In this document: in pieces, positions 36,937 through 46,595 of the stretch
Layout of the letters: each line of letters opens with the position of its first letter
Numbering within the stretch: the stretch's first letter is position 1
Assembly (NCBI RefSeq): GCF_002970975.1
Contig: NZ_PNFA01000008.1
Location: 1-64,000 of the forward strand
DNA from: Microbacterium halophytorum
GTDB lineage: Bacteria; Actinomycetota; Actinomycetes; Actinomycetales; Microbacteriaceae
DNA: 64,000 bases
Reading direction: 5' to 3'
The notes under the pieces: generated by a model
Database searches by the model: none
Told to the model about the DNA's origin: nothing
Seen by the model: only the letters and a program-made list of their open reading frames with translations
Translations under genes and position numbers: made by a program

Positions 36937-37245
36937 TCAGCGCAGCGACAGCTCGGGGCCGACCTCGGCCACGAGGTCGTCGGGGACGACGTCTGGGAAG
37001 TGGTCGACGCCCTCGAGCACCGCGAGGCGATCGCCTACCGTGCGCATGATCGTGGAGATCGGGATGTCGAGCGCCTCGGCCACCGAGGCGAGGATCTCAC
37101 TCGACGCCTCCTTCTGCCCGCGCTCCACCTCGCTGAGGTAGCCGAGCGCCACTGACGCCCTGCTCGCGACCTGGCGCAGCGTCTGCCCCTGTCGCTGGCG
37201 GAGCTCGCGGAGCACGTCGCCGATCTCTTGACGTACCAGGATCAT
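36937..37245 (-). CDS. clgR: XRE-type regulator ClgR
   Basis: A 102-residue helix-turn-helix regulator (DVLRELRQRQGQTLRQVASRASVALGYLSEVERGQKEASSEILASVAEALD). Sequence and position after pgsA-cinA and before recA match ClgR, activator of clp protease and DNA-repair genes in actinobacteria. GGAGGAGG precedes ATG 37243-37245. The protein ends in LSLR rather than the LAA-like degron seen in some homologues. Confidence 0.85.
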   Translation of the reverse strand: MILVRQEIGDVLRELRQRQGQTLRQVASRASVALGYLSEVERGQKEASSEILASVAEALDIPISTIMRTVGDRLAVLEGVDHFPDVVPDDLVAEVGPELSLR

Positions 37246-37405
37246 CTCGGGCCCCTCCTCCTGCAGCCGGCTTGTGCGGGTGCATCACAGTACAACGACC
37301 GAGACGCGAAATCTAATCCCGCTGGTTCTATCTAACCCCGCCCCGGCCGCGTCGTGCTGGGATTCACGCGAAAAAGTCGCCGAATCGTGCCGCTTCGAAG
37401 CGGAT

Positions 37406-37885
37406 TCATAGCACCCGGCACGCGATCTCGAGCGCCGCGGCGACCGCCTGAGCGCGGATCTCGGCGCGGCCGCCGGCGAAGACGTGCCGCTCGACGCGCT
37501 CACCGGCCGGGCCGGACGCGGCGACGTACACCGTGCCGACCGGCTGCCCGTCGGGCGAGTCGGGGCCGGCGATCCCCGTCGTCGCGACGCCGACGTCGGC
37601 AGCGGAGCCTCCGACCGCGAGCGCGCGCCGCACCCCGTCCGCCATCTGCGATGCGACATCCGGATGCACGGCGCCGTGCTCCGCGAGCAGTGCGACGTCG
37701 ACCCCGAGCACGCTGTGCTTCAGCGCCGTGTCGTACGCCGTGACGCCGCCGCTCAGGCTGAGCGATGCCCCGGGGATCTCCACGAGCGCGGCCGTTACCA
37801 GGCCGCCCGTGAGCGACTCTGCCACGGCGATGCGGAGCCCCCGCTCGCGCAGCGCGTCGAGGAGCGCTTCGGCCGCGATCGTCAC
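37406..37885 (-). CDS. cinA: CinA C-terminal domain / nicotinamide-nucleotide amidase
   Basis: A 159-residue stand-alone CinA C-terminal (PncC-type) domain: VAESLTGGLVTAALVEIPGAS, GGVTAYDTALKHSVLGV, TTGIAGPDSPDGQPVGTVYVA. PncC deamidates NMN; the N-terminal MoCF-like domain of full CinA is absent, common in actinobacteria. GTG 37883-37885 overlaps the pgsA TGA. Confidence 0.9.
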   Translation of the reverse strand: MTIAAEALLDALRERGLRIAVAESLTGGLVTAALVEIPGASLSLSGGVTAYDTALKHSVLGVDVALLAEHGAVHPDVASQMADGVRRALAVGGSAADVGVATTGIAGPDSPDGQPVGTVYVAASGPAGERVERHVFAGGRAEIRAQAVAAALEIACRVL

Positions 37886-38469
37886 CGGTCGCCGCGCGCG
37901 GCCCTGGCGCCGCGGGCCTGGGCAGCGATGTAGTCGATGCCGCTCACGATCGTGAGCACCAGGACGACCCACATCACGATGGCGGTGACGAGCGCCCACC
38001 AGAAGTCGCCGACGACGACGTATCCGGGCAGGAGCGCCCACGACAGGCCGATCCCCTGCGCCATCGTCTTCACCTTGCCGAGCCAGGCCGCGGCGACGAC
38101 GTGCGTCCTGCGCACGACCAGGCGGTGCACCGTGATGCCCCACTCCCTGATGAGGATGACGATGACGATCCACCACTCCACCTCGCCCAGCAGGGCGAGC
38201 CCGACGAACGCCAGGCCCGTCAGCAGCTTGTCGGCGATCGGATCCCAGAGCTTGCCGAAGTCGCTGACGATGTCGTACTTGCGCGCCAGGTAGCCGTCGA
38301 TCCAGTCGGTCGAGATCGCGACGATGAACAGGACCGCCGCCCACAGACGCAGCCCGAGGCTCGCCTCCCCTGCTGGCCCCGCCATCAGCAGCAGCACGAA
38401 GAACACCCCGGCGAGCGGGATGCGCACGACCGTGATCGCGTTCGGGAGCTGTCGCGGGATGCCGGCCAT
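37882..38469 (-). CDS. pgsA: CDP-diacylglycerol--glycerol-3-phosphate phosphatidyltransferase
   Basis: A 195-residue CDP-alcohol phosphatidyltransferase with about five membrane segments and the catalytic motif D(W)IDGYLARK...GKLWDPIADK (DG-x2-AR-x8-G-x3-D-x3-D pattern). Makes phosphatidylglycerol phosphate. ATG 38467-38469 gives a one-base gap to ftsK and AGGA ten bases upstream; a GTG nine bases earlier would overlap ftsK. Confidence 0.92.
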   Translation of the reverse strand: MAGIPRQLPNAITVVRIPLAGVFFVLLLMAGPAGEASLGLRLWAAVLFIVAISTDWIDGYLARKYDIVSDFGKLWDPIADKLLTGLAFVGLALLGEVEWWIVIVILIREWGITVHRLVVRRTHVVAAAWLGKVKTMAQGIGLSWALLPGYVVVGDFWWALVTAIVMWVVLVLTIVSGIDYIAAQARGARAARGDR

Positions 38470-38470
38470 G

Positions 38471-41215
38471 TCAGTCACGTCCTGTCAGCTGCCAGGCGTC
38501 TTCGTCGCCGTCGTCGTCGTGGTCCTCCACGGAAAGGCCCTCGTACTGCGCCTCGATCGGATCAGCGCCGTAGCGATCGCCGCCATCGGGCTCTGCCGCC
38601 GGCGTCGCGGGGGCCGGCGCGGCTCCCGCCGGCGGCTCCTCGCCCTTCAACTTCGCGAGCACCGCAGCGAGCTGCTCGGGCGCGACCAGCACGTCGCGAG
38701 CCTTCGAGCCCTCGCTCGGGCCGACGATCTCGCGCGATTCGAGCAGGTCCATCAGCCGACCTGCCTTCGCGAAGCCGACCCGGAGCTTGCGCTGCAGCAT
38801 CGACGTCGATCCGAACTGGCTCGAGACGACGAGCTCCGCGGCCGCGAGCAGCACCTCGAGGTCGTCGCCGATGTCGGAGTCGATCTCCTTCTTCGGCGCG
38901 TCCATCGCCTCGGCCACGTCGGAGCGGTACTCCGGCTGCGCCTGCCGCGTGACGTGCTTCACGACGGCGTCGATCTCGTCCTCCGTGACCCACGCGCCCT
39001 GGAGCCGGAAGGGCTTGCCCGAGCCCATCGGCGAGAACAGCGCGTCGCCCTGGCCGATCAGCTTGTCGGCGCCCGGCCCGTCGAGGATGACGCGGGAGTC
39101 CGTGACGCTCGTAACGGCGAAGGCCAAGCGCGAGGGCACGTTCGCCTTGATGAGGCCGGTCACGACGTCGACCGACGGCCGCTGCGTGGCGAGCACGAGG
39201 TGGATCCCGGATGCGCGGGCGAGCTGGGTGATGCGGACGATCGAGTCCTCGACGTCGCGCGGCGCGACCATCATGAGGTCGGCGAGCTCGTCGACGACGA
39301 CGAGGAGGTACGGGTAGGGCTTCAGCACGCGCTCGCTGCCCGGAGGGAGCACGACCTCGCCCGCCACGACCGCCTTGTTGAAGTCGTCGATGTGGCGGTA
39401 GCCGAACGACGCGAGGTCGTCGTACCGCATGTCCATCTCCTTCACGACCCACTGCAGCGCCTCCGCCGCCTTCTTGGGGTTCGTGATGATGGGGGTGATC
39501 AGGTGCGGGACGCCGGCGTAGTTCGTCAGCTCCACGCGCTTCGGGTCGACGAGCACCATGCGCACCTCGCTCGGCTTGGCGCGCATGAGCAGGCTCGTGA
39601 TCATCGAGTTCACGAAGCTCGACTTGCCGGACCCGGTCGAACCGGCCACGAGCAGGTGCGGCATCTTCGCGAGGTTGGCCACGACGAAGCCGCCGGAGAC
39701 GTCCTTGCCGACGCCGATCGTGAGCGGGTGCGTCGAGCGCTGCGCCGCGGGAGAGCGCAGGATGTCGCCGAGCGCGACCGTCTCGCGATCGAGGTTCGGG
39801 ATCTCGATGCCGATCGCGCTCTTGCCGGGGATCGGCGCCAGGATGCGCACGTCGTTCGACGCGACGGCGTACGAGATGTTGTTGGAGAGCTGTGTGATCT
39901 TCTCGACCTTGACGCCGGGGCCGAGCTCGACCTCGTACTGCGTCACCGTCGGCCCCCTGGAGAAGCCTGTGACCTTCGCGTCGACCTTGAACTGTTCGAA
40001 GACGCTCTCGATCTGCGCGACCATCTTGTCGTTCGCCTCGGACTTCGCCACGGCGGGCGGGCCCGCGGAGAGGGTCGCTGCGCTGGGCAGGTCGTAGTGC
40101 GCCTCGGGCGGCTGCGGCCCGCGGCCGCCCGGCCCATCCGTGCCGAAACTGCTCAGGCCTGCGAGCCCCTCCGACAGGTCGCCCGTGTCGTCGTCGCCCA
40201 TCAGCGCGGTCGAACCGGACTCCGCGAGCCCCGCCGTCACACCGCCGATGTCGGAGAGCACCTCGGTCGCCGCATCGGCCGCCGGCTCGTCGACCACGAC
40301 GGCCTTGTCGTAGCCGCCGTCGGCCTGCGTCGGCAGGAGCTCCGTCAGATCCTGCGGGTCGGTGACGACGTCCGTCGTCTCCTCGCGCCCCGTCTTGTTC
40401 CGGCGCCACCACGGCAGCTCGTCGTCGTCGCCCGCGTCGTCCTCGTCGTCGCCCTTCTTCGAGCGGCGCTTTTTCTTCGGCTCTTCGAGGACCTCGGTCG
40501 CCGCAGTCTCGGAGGACGCCTGGGCGCGCTCCGTGCCGAACATCCAGTCGTACAGCTCGCCCAGGCGTGCCACGATGCGGTTCGGCGGCGTCTTGGTCAG
40601 GATCAGGACGCTCAGCACGCCCAGCAGCGCGAGCACGATGTACGCGCCGATCGGTGTCAGGATCAGCAGCGGCTGCCCCAGCATCCAGCCGAACAGGCCG
40701 CCGGATGCGCTCAGCGCCGGCATTCCCGCCTGCGGCTGCGGCTGGTCGCCCGCGACGTGGCAGAACGCGGTCACCACGATCGTGAGCAGACCGAAGCCGA
40801 TACCGATCCGGCCGTTGTTGTTCACGCTCGACGGGTGGCGGAAGAGCCAGCCGGCGAGGAACAGCAGCATCACGGGGAACACGAAGGCCTCGCGACCGAT
40901 CAGCATGCCGAACGTGTAGGCGCTGATCTGCTGCGCCACCGGGTTCCCGATGAAGAACCACTCCGTGACGGCGCCGGCGACCGCCAGCAGGACGAGGAAC
41001 GTCGGGAAGCCGTCGCGCCTGTCGCCCTTTTCGAGCTCCTCGGCACCGAAGACGCGGAACAGGCCGCCGACGGCTCGGGAGAGGCCGCCCCAGGCTCGGA
41101 CGGCGGCGCCCGGTGCGTCGTCGTCTCCGACGTACTTCTTCGGCGCGGGCGCGGGCTTCTTCGCGCTCGAGGTCTTCGAGCGCGTGCTCTTCTTCGCAGT
41201 GCTCGCACGGGCCAT
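38471..41215 (-). CDS. ftsK: DNA translocase FtsK
   Basis: A 914-residue translocase: basic N-terminal tail, four to five membrane segments (about 50-215), an acidic/Pro-rich linker (215-400), then the motor with Walker [13 protein letters not shown], Walker [13 protein letters not shown], and a C-terminal gamma winged-helix domain ([29 protein letters not shown]). Moves chromosome dimers to XerCD at the septum. TACCGT (41223-41228) lies seven bases before ATG 41215 without an SD, so I prefer this start to 41245. Confidence 0.96.
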   Translation of the reverse strand: MARASTAKKSTRSKTSSAKKPAPAPKKYVGDDDAPGAAVRAWGGLSRAVGGLFRVFGAEELEKGDRRDGFPTFLVLLAVAGAVTEWFFIGNPVAQQISAYTFGMLIGREAFVFPVMLLFLAGWLFRHPSSVNNNGRIGIGFGLLTIVVTAFCHVAGDQPQPQAGMPALSASGGLFGWMLGQPLLILTPIGAYIVLALLGVLSVLILTKTPPNRIVARLGELYDWMFGTERAQASSETAATEVLEEPKKKRRSKKGDDEDDAGDDDELPWWRRNKTGREETTDVVTDPQDLTELLPTQADGGYDKAVVVDEPAADAATEVLSDIGGVTAGLAESGSTALMGDDDTGDLSEGLAGLSSFGTDGPGGRGPQPPEAHYDLPSAATLSAGPPAVAKSEANDKMVAQIESVFEQFKVDAKVTGFSRGPTVTQYEVELGPGVKVEKITQLSNNISYAVASNDVRILAPIPGKSAIGIEIPNLDRETVALGDILRSPAAQRSTHPLTIGVGKDVSGGFVVANLAKMPHLLVAGSTGSGKSSFVNSMITSLLMRAKPSEVRMVLVDPKRVELTNYAGVPHLITPIITNPKKAAEALQWVVKEMDMRYDDLASFGYRHIDDFNKAVVAGEVVLPPGSERVLKPYPYLLVVVDELADLMMVAPRDVEDSIVRITQLARASGIHLVLATQRPSVDVVTGLIKANVPSRLAFAVTSVTDSRVILDGPGADKLIGQGDALFSPMGSGKPFRLQGAWVTEDEIDAVVKHVTRQAQPEYRSDVAEAMDAPKKEIDSDIGDDLEVLLAAAELVVSSQFGSTSMLQRKLRVGFAKAGRLMDLLESREIVGPSEGSKARDVLVAPEQLAAVLAKLKGEEPPAGAAPAPATPAAEPDGGDRYGADPIEAQYEGLSVEDHDDDGDEDAWQLTGRD

Positions 41216-41258
41216 GGGCTCAACGGTACGCGTCCCCGCCGACATTCGGCCGCAGAAA

Positions 41259-41307
41259 CGCGCGATCCCGCGGCTTCCGGGAGTTCTGGGAGCCGCGGGA
41301 TCGCGCG
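41259..41307 (-). terminator. hairpin downstream of rnj
   Basis: CGCGCGATCCCGCGGCTT (41259-41276) pairs with AGCCGCGGGATCGCGCG (41291-41307). It lies about 100 bases after the rnj stop and upstream of the ftsK start. Confidence 0.7.
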
Positions 41308-41405
41308 CTCTGACGCCTGCGGGTCCGCGCCTGAGCGCGTCGGCTCGGCGGCCCGGGGCGCGTTGGTCCAGCGGCCGCCGGCGGCGCCGGCTGGATCAGC
41401 GCACC

Positions 41406-43082
41406 CTAGGCTTCGATCACCACGGGGACGATCATGGGGCGGCGGCGGAGGGAGGTGCCGACCCAGCGGCCGATCGTCCGGCGAACCGTCTGCTGCAGCG
41501 CGTGACTGTCGCGCACGCCGTTCTGCACGGCCTCCTCGAGCGCCTTCGCGATCTTCGGCTTGATCTTCTCGTAGACCTTGTCGTCCTCGGCCACGCCGCG
41601 TGCGTGGATCTCGGGGCCGGAGACGATCCTGCCGGTCTTCGAGTCGATCACGACGACGACCGAGACGAAGCCCTCCTCGCCGAGCGTTCTGCGGTCCTTG
41701 AGGTCGGCGTCCGTGACGCCGCCGACGCTGGAGCCGTCGACGTAGATGAAGCCGATGTCGAGCTGACCGGCGACGGTCGCGACGCCGCCGGAGAGGTCGA
41801 TGACCGTGCCGTTCTCGCCGACGATCGTGCGCTCCGGGTCCATGCCGCTGTCCTGTGCGATCTTCGCGTTCGCGGTCAGGTGGCGGTATTCGCCGTGCAC
41901 GGGGAAGACGTTCTTCGGGCGCAGGATGTTGTAGCAGTAGAGCAGCTCGCCCGCCGCCGCATGGCCCGAGACGTGCACCTTGGCGTTCGCCTTGTGCACG
42001 ACGTTCGCGCCGAGCTTCGTGAGCCCGTCGATCACGCGGTACACGGCGTTCTCGTTGCCGGGGATCAGGCTCGACGCGAGGATGACGGTGTCGCCGGGGC
42101 CGGGCTCGATCTCGTGGTTGAGGTTGACCATGCGGCTGAGCACGGCCATCGGCTCGCCCTGGGACCCGGTCGACATGTAGACGATCTTGTCGTCGGGCAC
42201 GTCGCGCGCCTTCTTGTAGTCGATCAGCACGCCGTCCGGCACCTTGAGGTAGCCCAGGTCGGCCGCGATCTTCATGTTGCGGACCATGCTGCGGCCCAGG
42301 AGGGCGACACGGCGGCCGTTGGCGTTCGCCGCGTCGAGCACCTGCTGCACGCGGTGCACGTGGCTCGAGAAGCTCGCGACGACGACGCGACCAGGCGTCT
42401 TGGCGATCACCTGGTCGAGGACGGGCCCGATCTGGCGCTCGGTCGGGGTGAACCCTGGCACGTCGGCGTTCGTCGAGTCCGGCAGGAACAGGTCGACGCC
42501 CTCCTCGCCGAGGCGGGCGAAGGCGCGCAGGTCGGTGATGCGGCCGTCGAGCGGCAGCTGATCCATCTTGAAGTCACCCGTGTGGAGCACCGTACCGGCC
42601 GATGTGCGGACGGCGACGGCCAGGGCATCCGGGATCGAGTGGTTGACCGCGACGAACTCGAGGTCGAACGGGCCGATGTCCCATCGCTCGCCCTCGACGA
42701 CCTTCTCGAGGACGGGCTTGATGCGGTGCTCCTTGAGCTTCGCCTGCACCAGCGCGAGGGTGAGCCCCGAGCCGATCAGCGGGATGTCCTCGCGCAGGCG
42801 CAGGAGGTACGGAACGGCGCCGATGTGGTCCTCGTGACCGTGCGTGAGCACGATGCCCTCGATGTCGTCGAGGCGGTCCTTGATCGACTCGAAGTCGGGC
42901 AGGATCAGGTCGACGCCCGGCTGGTGCTCCTCGGGGAAGAGCACGCCGCAGTCGATGATGAGGATCTTGCCGTCGTACTCGTACGTCGTCATGTTCCGAC
43001 CGACCTCGCCGAGGCCGCCGAGCGGGGTGATGCGCAGCGCGCCCTTCTTGAGGGGCTGCGGGTCGTAGACAGGTGTGGACAT
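41406..43082 (-). CDS. rnj: ribonuclease J
   Basis: A 558-residue metallo-beta-lactamase/beta-CASP nuclease. Metal motif THGHEDHIG with His81, His83, Asp85, His86; later HSIPDA, HTGDFK and SGHAAAGEL motifs. Endo- and 5'-3' exoribonuclease in mRNA decay and rRNA processing. RBS AAGGCGG before ATG 43082. Follows dapA by about 95 bases, the usual actinobacterial order. Confidence 0.95.
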   Translation of the reverse strand: MSTPVYDPQPLKKGALRITPLGGLGEVGRNMTTYEYDGKILIIDCGVLFPEEHQPGVDLILPDFESIKDRLDDIEGIVLTHGHEDHIGAVPYLLRLREDIPLIGSGLTLALVQAKLKEHRIKPVLEKVVEGERWDIGPFDLEFVAVNHSIPDALAVAVRTSAGTVLHTGDFKMDQLPLDGRITDLRAFARLGEEGVDLFLPDSTNADVPGFTPTERQIGPVLDQVIAKTPGRVVVASFSSHVHRVQQVLDAANANGRRVALLGRSMVRNMKIAADLGYLKVPDGVLIDYKKARDVPDDKIVYMSTGSQGEPMAVLSRMVNLNHEIEPGPGDTVILASSLIPGNENAVYRVIDGLTKLGANVVHKANAKVHVSGHAAAGELLYCYNILRPKNVFPVHGEYRHLTANAKIAQDSGMDPERTIVGENGTVIDLSGGVATVAGQLDIGFIYVDGSSVGGVTDADLKDRRTLGEEGFVSVVVVIDSKTGRIVSGPEIHARGVAEDDKVYEKIKPKIAKALEEAVQNGVRDSHALQQTVRRTIGRWVGTSLRRRPMIVPVVIEA

Positions 43083-43178
43083 GGTCCGCCTTCCCGGGAC
43101 GCGGTGCGCGTCCGGTTCGTCGTCGTTTTCTGTTGTGTGCGGCCGTCGAGCGCCCGCGAGGTCTGTGTGCGGCGCGCC

Positions 43179-44156
43179 TCAGCGCGTCGTGCCGGGGATC
43201 TTCGGCAGCGCGCCGCCCGCGGCCGCGTTGCGGTCGGGGCGGAAGTTCGAGGGGTCGAACCCGTCGATCCCGGTGACGAGGGCGAGCTCGTCCTCGATGA
43301 TGGCGGCCTCCCACTCCTCGGGCCCCACGAGCGGCAGGCGCACCCGCGGGCTCGAGATGTACCCGAGGCCGTGCAGGATGTACTTCGCCGCGACGGTACC
43401 CGGCACGTGCGTCATGACGGCCCGGACGAGCGGCTCGAGCGCCTTGTGCTGCGCCGTCGCGGCCGCCAGGTCGCCGCGGTTGACGGCGTCGACCATGGCG
43501 CGGTACGGCGCCGCGACGATGTTCGCTGTGACCCCGACGAGCCCGGATGCGCCGATCGCCATGTGCGGCAGGGCGTTGGCGTCGTCGCCGGAGAAGTACA
43601 GCAGATCGGTCTGGTTCAGCACGCGACTGACCTCGCTGAAGTCGCCCTTGGCGTCCTTGACCGCGAGGATGTTCGGGTGCTTGGCGAGGCGCAGCAGCGT
43701 CTCGTACGTGATCGGCACGCCGGTTCGGCCGGGGATGTCATACAGGATGACGGGCAGCTCTGTCGAGTCGGCGATCAGCCGGAAGTGCGTGAGCAGGCCC
43801 GCCTGGGTCGGCTTGTTGTAGTAGGGCGTGACGATCATGATGCCGTCGGCGCCCGCCTTCTCGCTCTTCTGGTAGAGGTCGATGGCGTGGGCCGTCTCAT
43901 TCGAGCCGCCGCCCGTGATCACCTTGGCGCGGCCGCCGGAGACCGACTTCGCGACCTCGACGAGGCGCAGCTTCTCGTCGTCCGTGAGGGTCGAGGTCTC
44001 CCCCGTGGTCCCCGTCACGACGATGCCGTCGGCACCGCTTGTGATCACCCCGTCGATATGCTTCTCCGTCGCGGGCCAATCGACCTCGCCGTCGGCGGTC
44101 ATCGGGGTGACGAGCGCGACGAGTACCTGACCGAAGGGGTTGGCTGGCTGCGACAT
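43179..44156 (-). CDS. dapA: 4-hydroxy-tetrahydrodipicolinate synthase
   Basis: A 325-residue TIM-barrel aldolase. Catalytic Tyr in VILYDIPGRTG, Schiff-base Lys in ILAVKDAKGD, and GTTGE motif in VVTGTTGETST. First committed step of lysine/DAP synthesis. ATG 44154-44156 follows TACTCT (44164-44169) by seven bases, no SD: probable leaderless. Confidence 0.96.
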   Translation of the reverse strand: MSQPANPFGQVLVALVTPMTADGEVDWPATEKHIDGVITSGADGIVVTGTTGETSTLTDDEKLRLVEVAKSVSGGRAKVITGGGSNETAHAIDLYQKSEKAGADGIMIVTPYYNKPTQAGLLTHFRLIADSTELPVILYDIPGRTGVPITYETLLRLAKHPNILAVKDAKGDFSEVSRVLNQTDLLYFSGDDANALPHMAIGASGLVGVTANIVAAPYRAMVDAVNRGDLAAATAQHKALEPLVRAVMTHVPGTVAAKYILHGLGYISSPRVRLPLVGPEEWEAAIIEDELALVTGIDGFDPSNFRPDRNAAAGGALPKIPGTTR

Positions 44157-44216
44157 GTCTACCAGAGTAGCCGCCGCCGGCTGAGCGTGCGGATCGGTCC
44201 GCGTCGGCGGGGCGGG

Positions 44217-44726
44217 TCAGGATGTGCCGCGGCGCGCGTACACGAGGAAGCGGTACCGGATGCCGCCCTCGCTCGTCTTCCATCCGGTGCCTGGGTCGCT
44301 CGAGGCGAGGCGCCATTCCGGCCCGATCGCGGGCGCGAAGGCATCGCCCGGTTCGTCGACGTCGATCTCGGTGACCCAGAGCTCGTCGAGCAGAGGCATC
44401 GCCTCGGCGTAGACCGAGCCGCCGCCGATCACCCACGGTTCGGCTCCGCCGCCGCTCCCCCGCTCCAGCGCCTCGTCGAGCGAGCCGGCGACCGTCGCGC
44501 CCTCGGCCGCGAAACCGGTGTTCCGGGTGATGACGATGTTCTCGCGACCGGGCAGCGGGCGGAAGCGCGGCGGGAACGACTCCCACGTGCGCCGCCCCAT
44601 CACGACGGGGGCGCCGAGCGTCGCCCGCTTGAAGTGCGCGAGGTCTTCCGGCACGTGCCACGGCATGACGCCGTCGCGCCCGATCACGCCGGCCGCGGTC
44701 TGCGCCCAGATCGCCCGCAGCACCAT
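44217..44726 (-). CDS. folA: dihydrofolate reductase
   Basis: A 169-residue DHFR: AGVIGRDGVMPWHVPEDLAHFK (with the catalytic acidic residue), VMGRRTWESFP, and WVIGGGSVYAEAMPLLDELWVTEI. Regenerates tetrahydrofolate consumed by ThyA, whose gene ends four bases upstream; the two form an operon. Confidence 0.96.
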   Translation of the reverse strand: MVLRAIWAQTAAGVIGRDGVMPWHVPEDLAHFKRATLGAPVVMGRRTWESFPPRFRPLPGRENIVITRNTGFAAEGATVAGSLDEALERGSGGGAEPWVIGGGSVYAEAMPLLDELWVTEIDVDEPGDAFAPAIGPEWRLASSDPGTGWKTSEGGIRYRFLVYARRGTS

Positions 44727-44730
44727 GCCG

Positions 44731-45540
44731 TCAGACCGCCACCGACGCGCGGATCGTCGGGTGGTGCTGGTAGCCGACCATCGCGAAGTCCTCGAACTCG
44801 TAGTCGAAGATCGATTCGGGGGTGCGGGAGATCTCGAGCCGCGGGTACGGGAACGGCTCGCGCGAGAGCTGTTCGGCGACCTGCTCGCGGTGGTCGTCGT
44901 AGATGTGGCAGTCGCCGCCCGTCCAGACGAAGTCGCCGACCTCCAGACCGGTCTGCTGCGCGACCATGTGCGTCAGCAGCGCATAGCTGGCGATGTTGAA
45001 CGGGACGCCGAGGAAGAGGTCGGCGCTGCGCTGGTAGAGCTGACAGCTGAGCCTCCCGTCGGCGACGTAGAACTGGAACATCGCGTGGCAGGGCGGCAGC
45101 GCCATGCCCTCGATCTCGGCCGGATTCCAGGCAGTGACGATGTGGCGCCGGGAATCGGGGTTCTTCCTGATCTGCTCGACGACGTTCTCGATCTGATCGA
45201 TCTGCTCGCCGTTCGGCGCGGGCCACGAGCGCCACTGCACGCCGTAGACGGGGCCGAGGTCGCCGTTCTCGTCGGCCCACTCGTTCCAGATCCGCACGCC
45301 TCGCTCCTGGAGCCAGCGGACGTTCGAGTCGCCGCGCAGGAACCACAGCAGCTCGAGAGCGAGCGAGCGGAAGTGCACGCGCTTCGTCGTGATCAGAGGG
45401 AACGACTCCGACAGGTCGAAGCGGATCTGCCGGCCGAACACGCTCGTCGTGCCCGTTCCCGTGCGGTCGTCCTTGTGCGTGCCGTTCGCGAGCACATCGC
45501 GGAGCAGGTCTTCGTACGGCGTCGGGATGGCGGCGGTCAT
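44731..45540 (-). CDS. thyA: thymidylate synthase
   Basis: A 269-residue ThyA with nucleophile Cys in [43 protein letters not shown] and [11 protein letters not shown]. Makes dTMP from dUMP. ATG 45538-45540 follows TAGGCT (45547-45552) by six bases, no SD. Divergent from the OsmC-type gene. Confidence 0.97.
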   Translation of the reverse strand: MTAAIPTPYEDLLRDVLANGTHKDDRTGTGTTSVFGRQIRFDLSESFPLITTKRVHFRSLALELLWFLRGDSNVRWLQERGVRIWNEWADENGDLGPVYGVQWRSWPAPNGEQIDQIENVVEQIRKNPDSRRHIVTAWNPAEIEGMALPPCHAMFQFYVADGRLSCQLYQRSADLFLGVPFNIASYALLTHMVAQQTGLEVGDFVWTGGDCHIYDDHREQVAEQLSREPFPYPRLEISRTPESIFDYEFEDFAMVGYQHHPTIRASVAV

Positions 45541-45608
45541 GCCCCCAGCCTACGGCGATCCGGCGACACCGAGCCCGGATGCGCCCACACGCGCGCCGCA
45601 TTCGTCAG

Positions 45609-45655
45609 TAGGCTGGCGGATGACCGGGACCGTCGACAGAAGGAGTTCCCCATGA
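45609..45655 (+). promoter_or_regulatory. -10 box and leaderless upstream mini-ORF of the OsmC gene
   Basis: TAGGCT (45609-45614) is followed five bases later by ATG 45620, opening an 11-codon frame (MTGTVDRRSSP) whose TGA 45653-45655 overlaps the osmC ATG (ATGA). The mini-ORF spans the osmC SD (AAGGAG), so its translation could couple to or modulate osmC. Confidence 0.4.
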
Positions 45656-46074
45656 GCGTCACCAGCGAAGCGACCACCACCTGGAACGGCAGCCTGTTCG
45701 AGGGCTCGGGGAGCGTTTCCCCCGCCTCCGGCATCGGCACCTTCCCCGTCGATTGGAAGGCCCGCAGCGAGGGCTCCTCGTCGACGACGACCCCCGAGGA
45801 GCTCATCGCCGCCGCGCACTCGTCGTGCTACTCGATGGCGCTGTCGAACGAGCTCGCGAGCAACGGCACGCCGCCCGAGAGCGTCTCGACGACCGCGTCC
45901 GTCACGTTCGTGCCCGGCACCGGCGTCACCGGCAGCCACCTCAACGTGAGCGCGACCGTCCCCGGCATCGACGAGGAGGCCTTCGCGAAGATCGCGGAGG
46001 CCGCGAAGAACGGCTGCCCGATCTCGCAGGCCCTCGCCGGCATCGAGATCACCCTCGAGGCGGCGCTGGCGTAG
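45652..46074 (+). CDS. OsmC family peroxiredoxin
   Basis: A 140-residue OsmC-type thiol peroxidase with the two conserved cysteines Cys59 (AHSSCYSMAL) and Cys122 (NGCPIS). Reduces organic hydroperoxides. AAGGAG before ATG 45652. Divergent from thyA and followed by a perfect GC-rich hairpin. Confidence 0.92.
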   Translation: MSVTSEATTTWNGSLFEGSGSVSPASGIGTFPVDWKARSEGSSSTTTPEELIAAAHSSCYSMALSNELASNGTPPESVSTTASVTFVPGTGVTGSHLNVSATVPGIDEEAFAKIAEAAKNGCPISQALAGIEITLEAALA

Positions 46075-46091
46075 GCACCGCGCACCGAAGC

Positions 46092-46131
46092 GGCGCGCCC
46101 CGGCTGATCCTGCGATCCGCCGGGGCGCGCC
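46092..46131. terminator. bidirectional terminator
   Basis: 13-bp perfect stem (46092-46104 / 46119-46131) between the convergent OsmC and TPR genes. Confidence 0.8.
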
Positions 46132-46151
46132 TCTCTGCGTGCGCGGGCCGC

Positions 46152-46595
46152 TCAGGCCCCGCGGGGTGCGAGCGAGATCGACTTGCGGATCGCCTCGCGG
46201 GCGCGGCGCCGATCGCCCGCCGCGTCATACGCGAGGCCGAGCCGATACCAGGCGCGCCAGTCGTCGGGGGCGTCCTCGACCTGGTTCCGGTACTTCGGGA
46301 ACACCGCCTCGCCGTCCGCGCGGTCGACCCGGCCGCTCGGCGCGGCGTGCACCGCGTCGTCCGGGAGGCCTCCCTCTGCCTCGAGGCGCTTGCCCAGCCG
46401 TTCTGCGCGCACGCCGAACCACAGCTCGCGCCCGAGGGCCCAGACAGCGATGACGGGCAGGACGATGAGCGCGGCGCCCATCGCGATGCCGACCGGATCG
46501 CCCGTCCCGACGAACGCGACGGCCCGCCCGCCCACGAGCACGATGTACAGCAGCAGCGCCGCCGCCATCAGCGCGACGCCGAAGCGCGTCTTCAT
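46152..46595 (-). CDS. membrane protein with one TPR-like repeat
   Basis: A 147-residue protein with two membrane segments (about 5-27, 36-56) and a C-terminal TPR-like unit (DDWRAWYRLGLAYDAAGDRRRAREAIRKSISLAP). Function unknown. Start overlaps the dapB TGA (ATGA), so it is coupled to dapB; the association is common in this family of organisms but no role in lysine synthesis is implied. Confidence 0.75.
   Translation of the reverse strand: MKTRFGVALMAAALLLYIVLVGGRAVAFVGTGDPVGIAMGAALIVLPVIAVWALGRELWFGVRAERLGKRLEAEGGLPDDAVHAAPSGRVDRADGEAVFPKYRNQVEDAPDDWRAWYRLGLAYDAAGDRRRAREAIRKSISLAPRGA

Noticed and set aside
40950..44999. A 1349-codon open frame on the plus strand, and similar giant frames (49062-52715, 38324-41563)
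   Set aside because: They lie antisense to ftsK, rnj, dapA, folA or pnp, translate to Arg/Asp/Val-rich low-complexity sequence, and arise from high GC at third positions.
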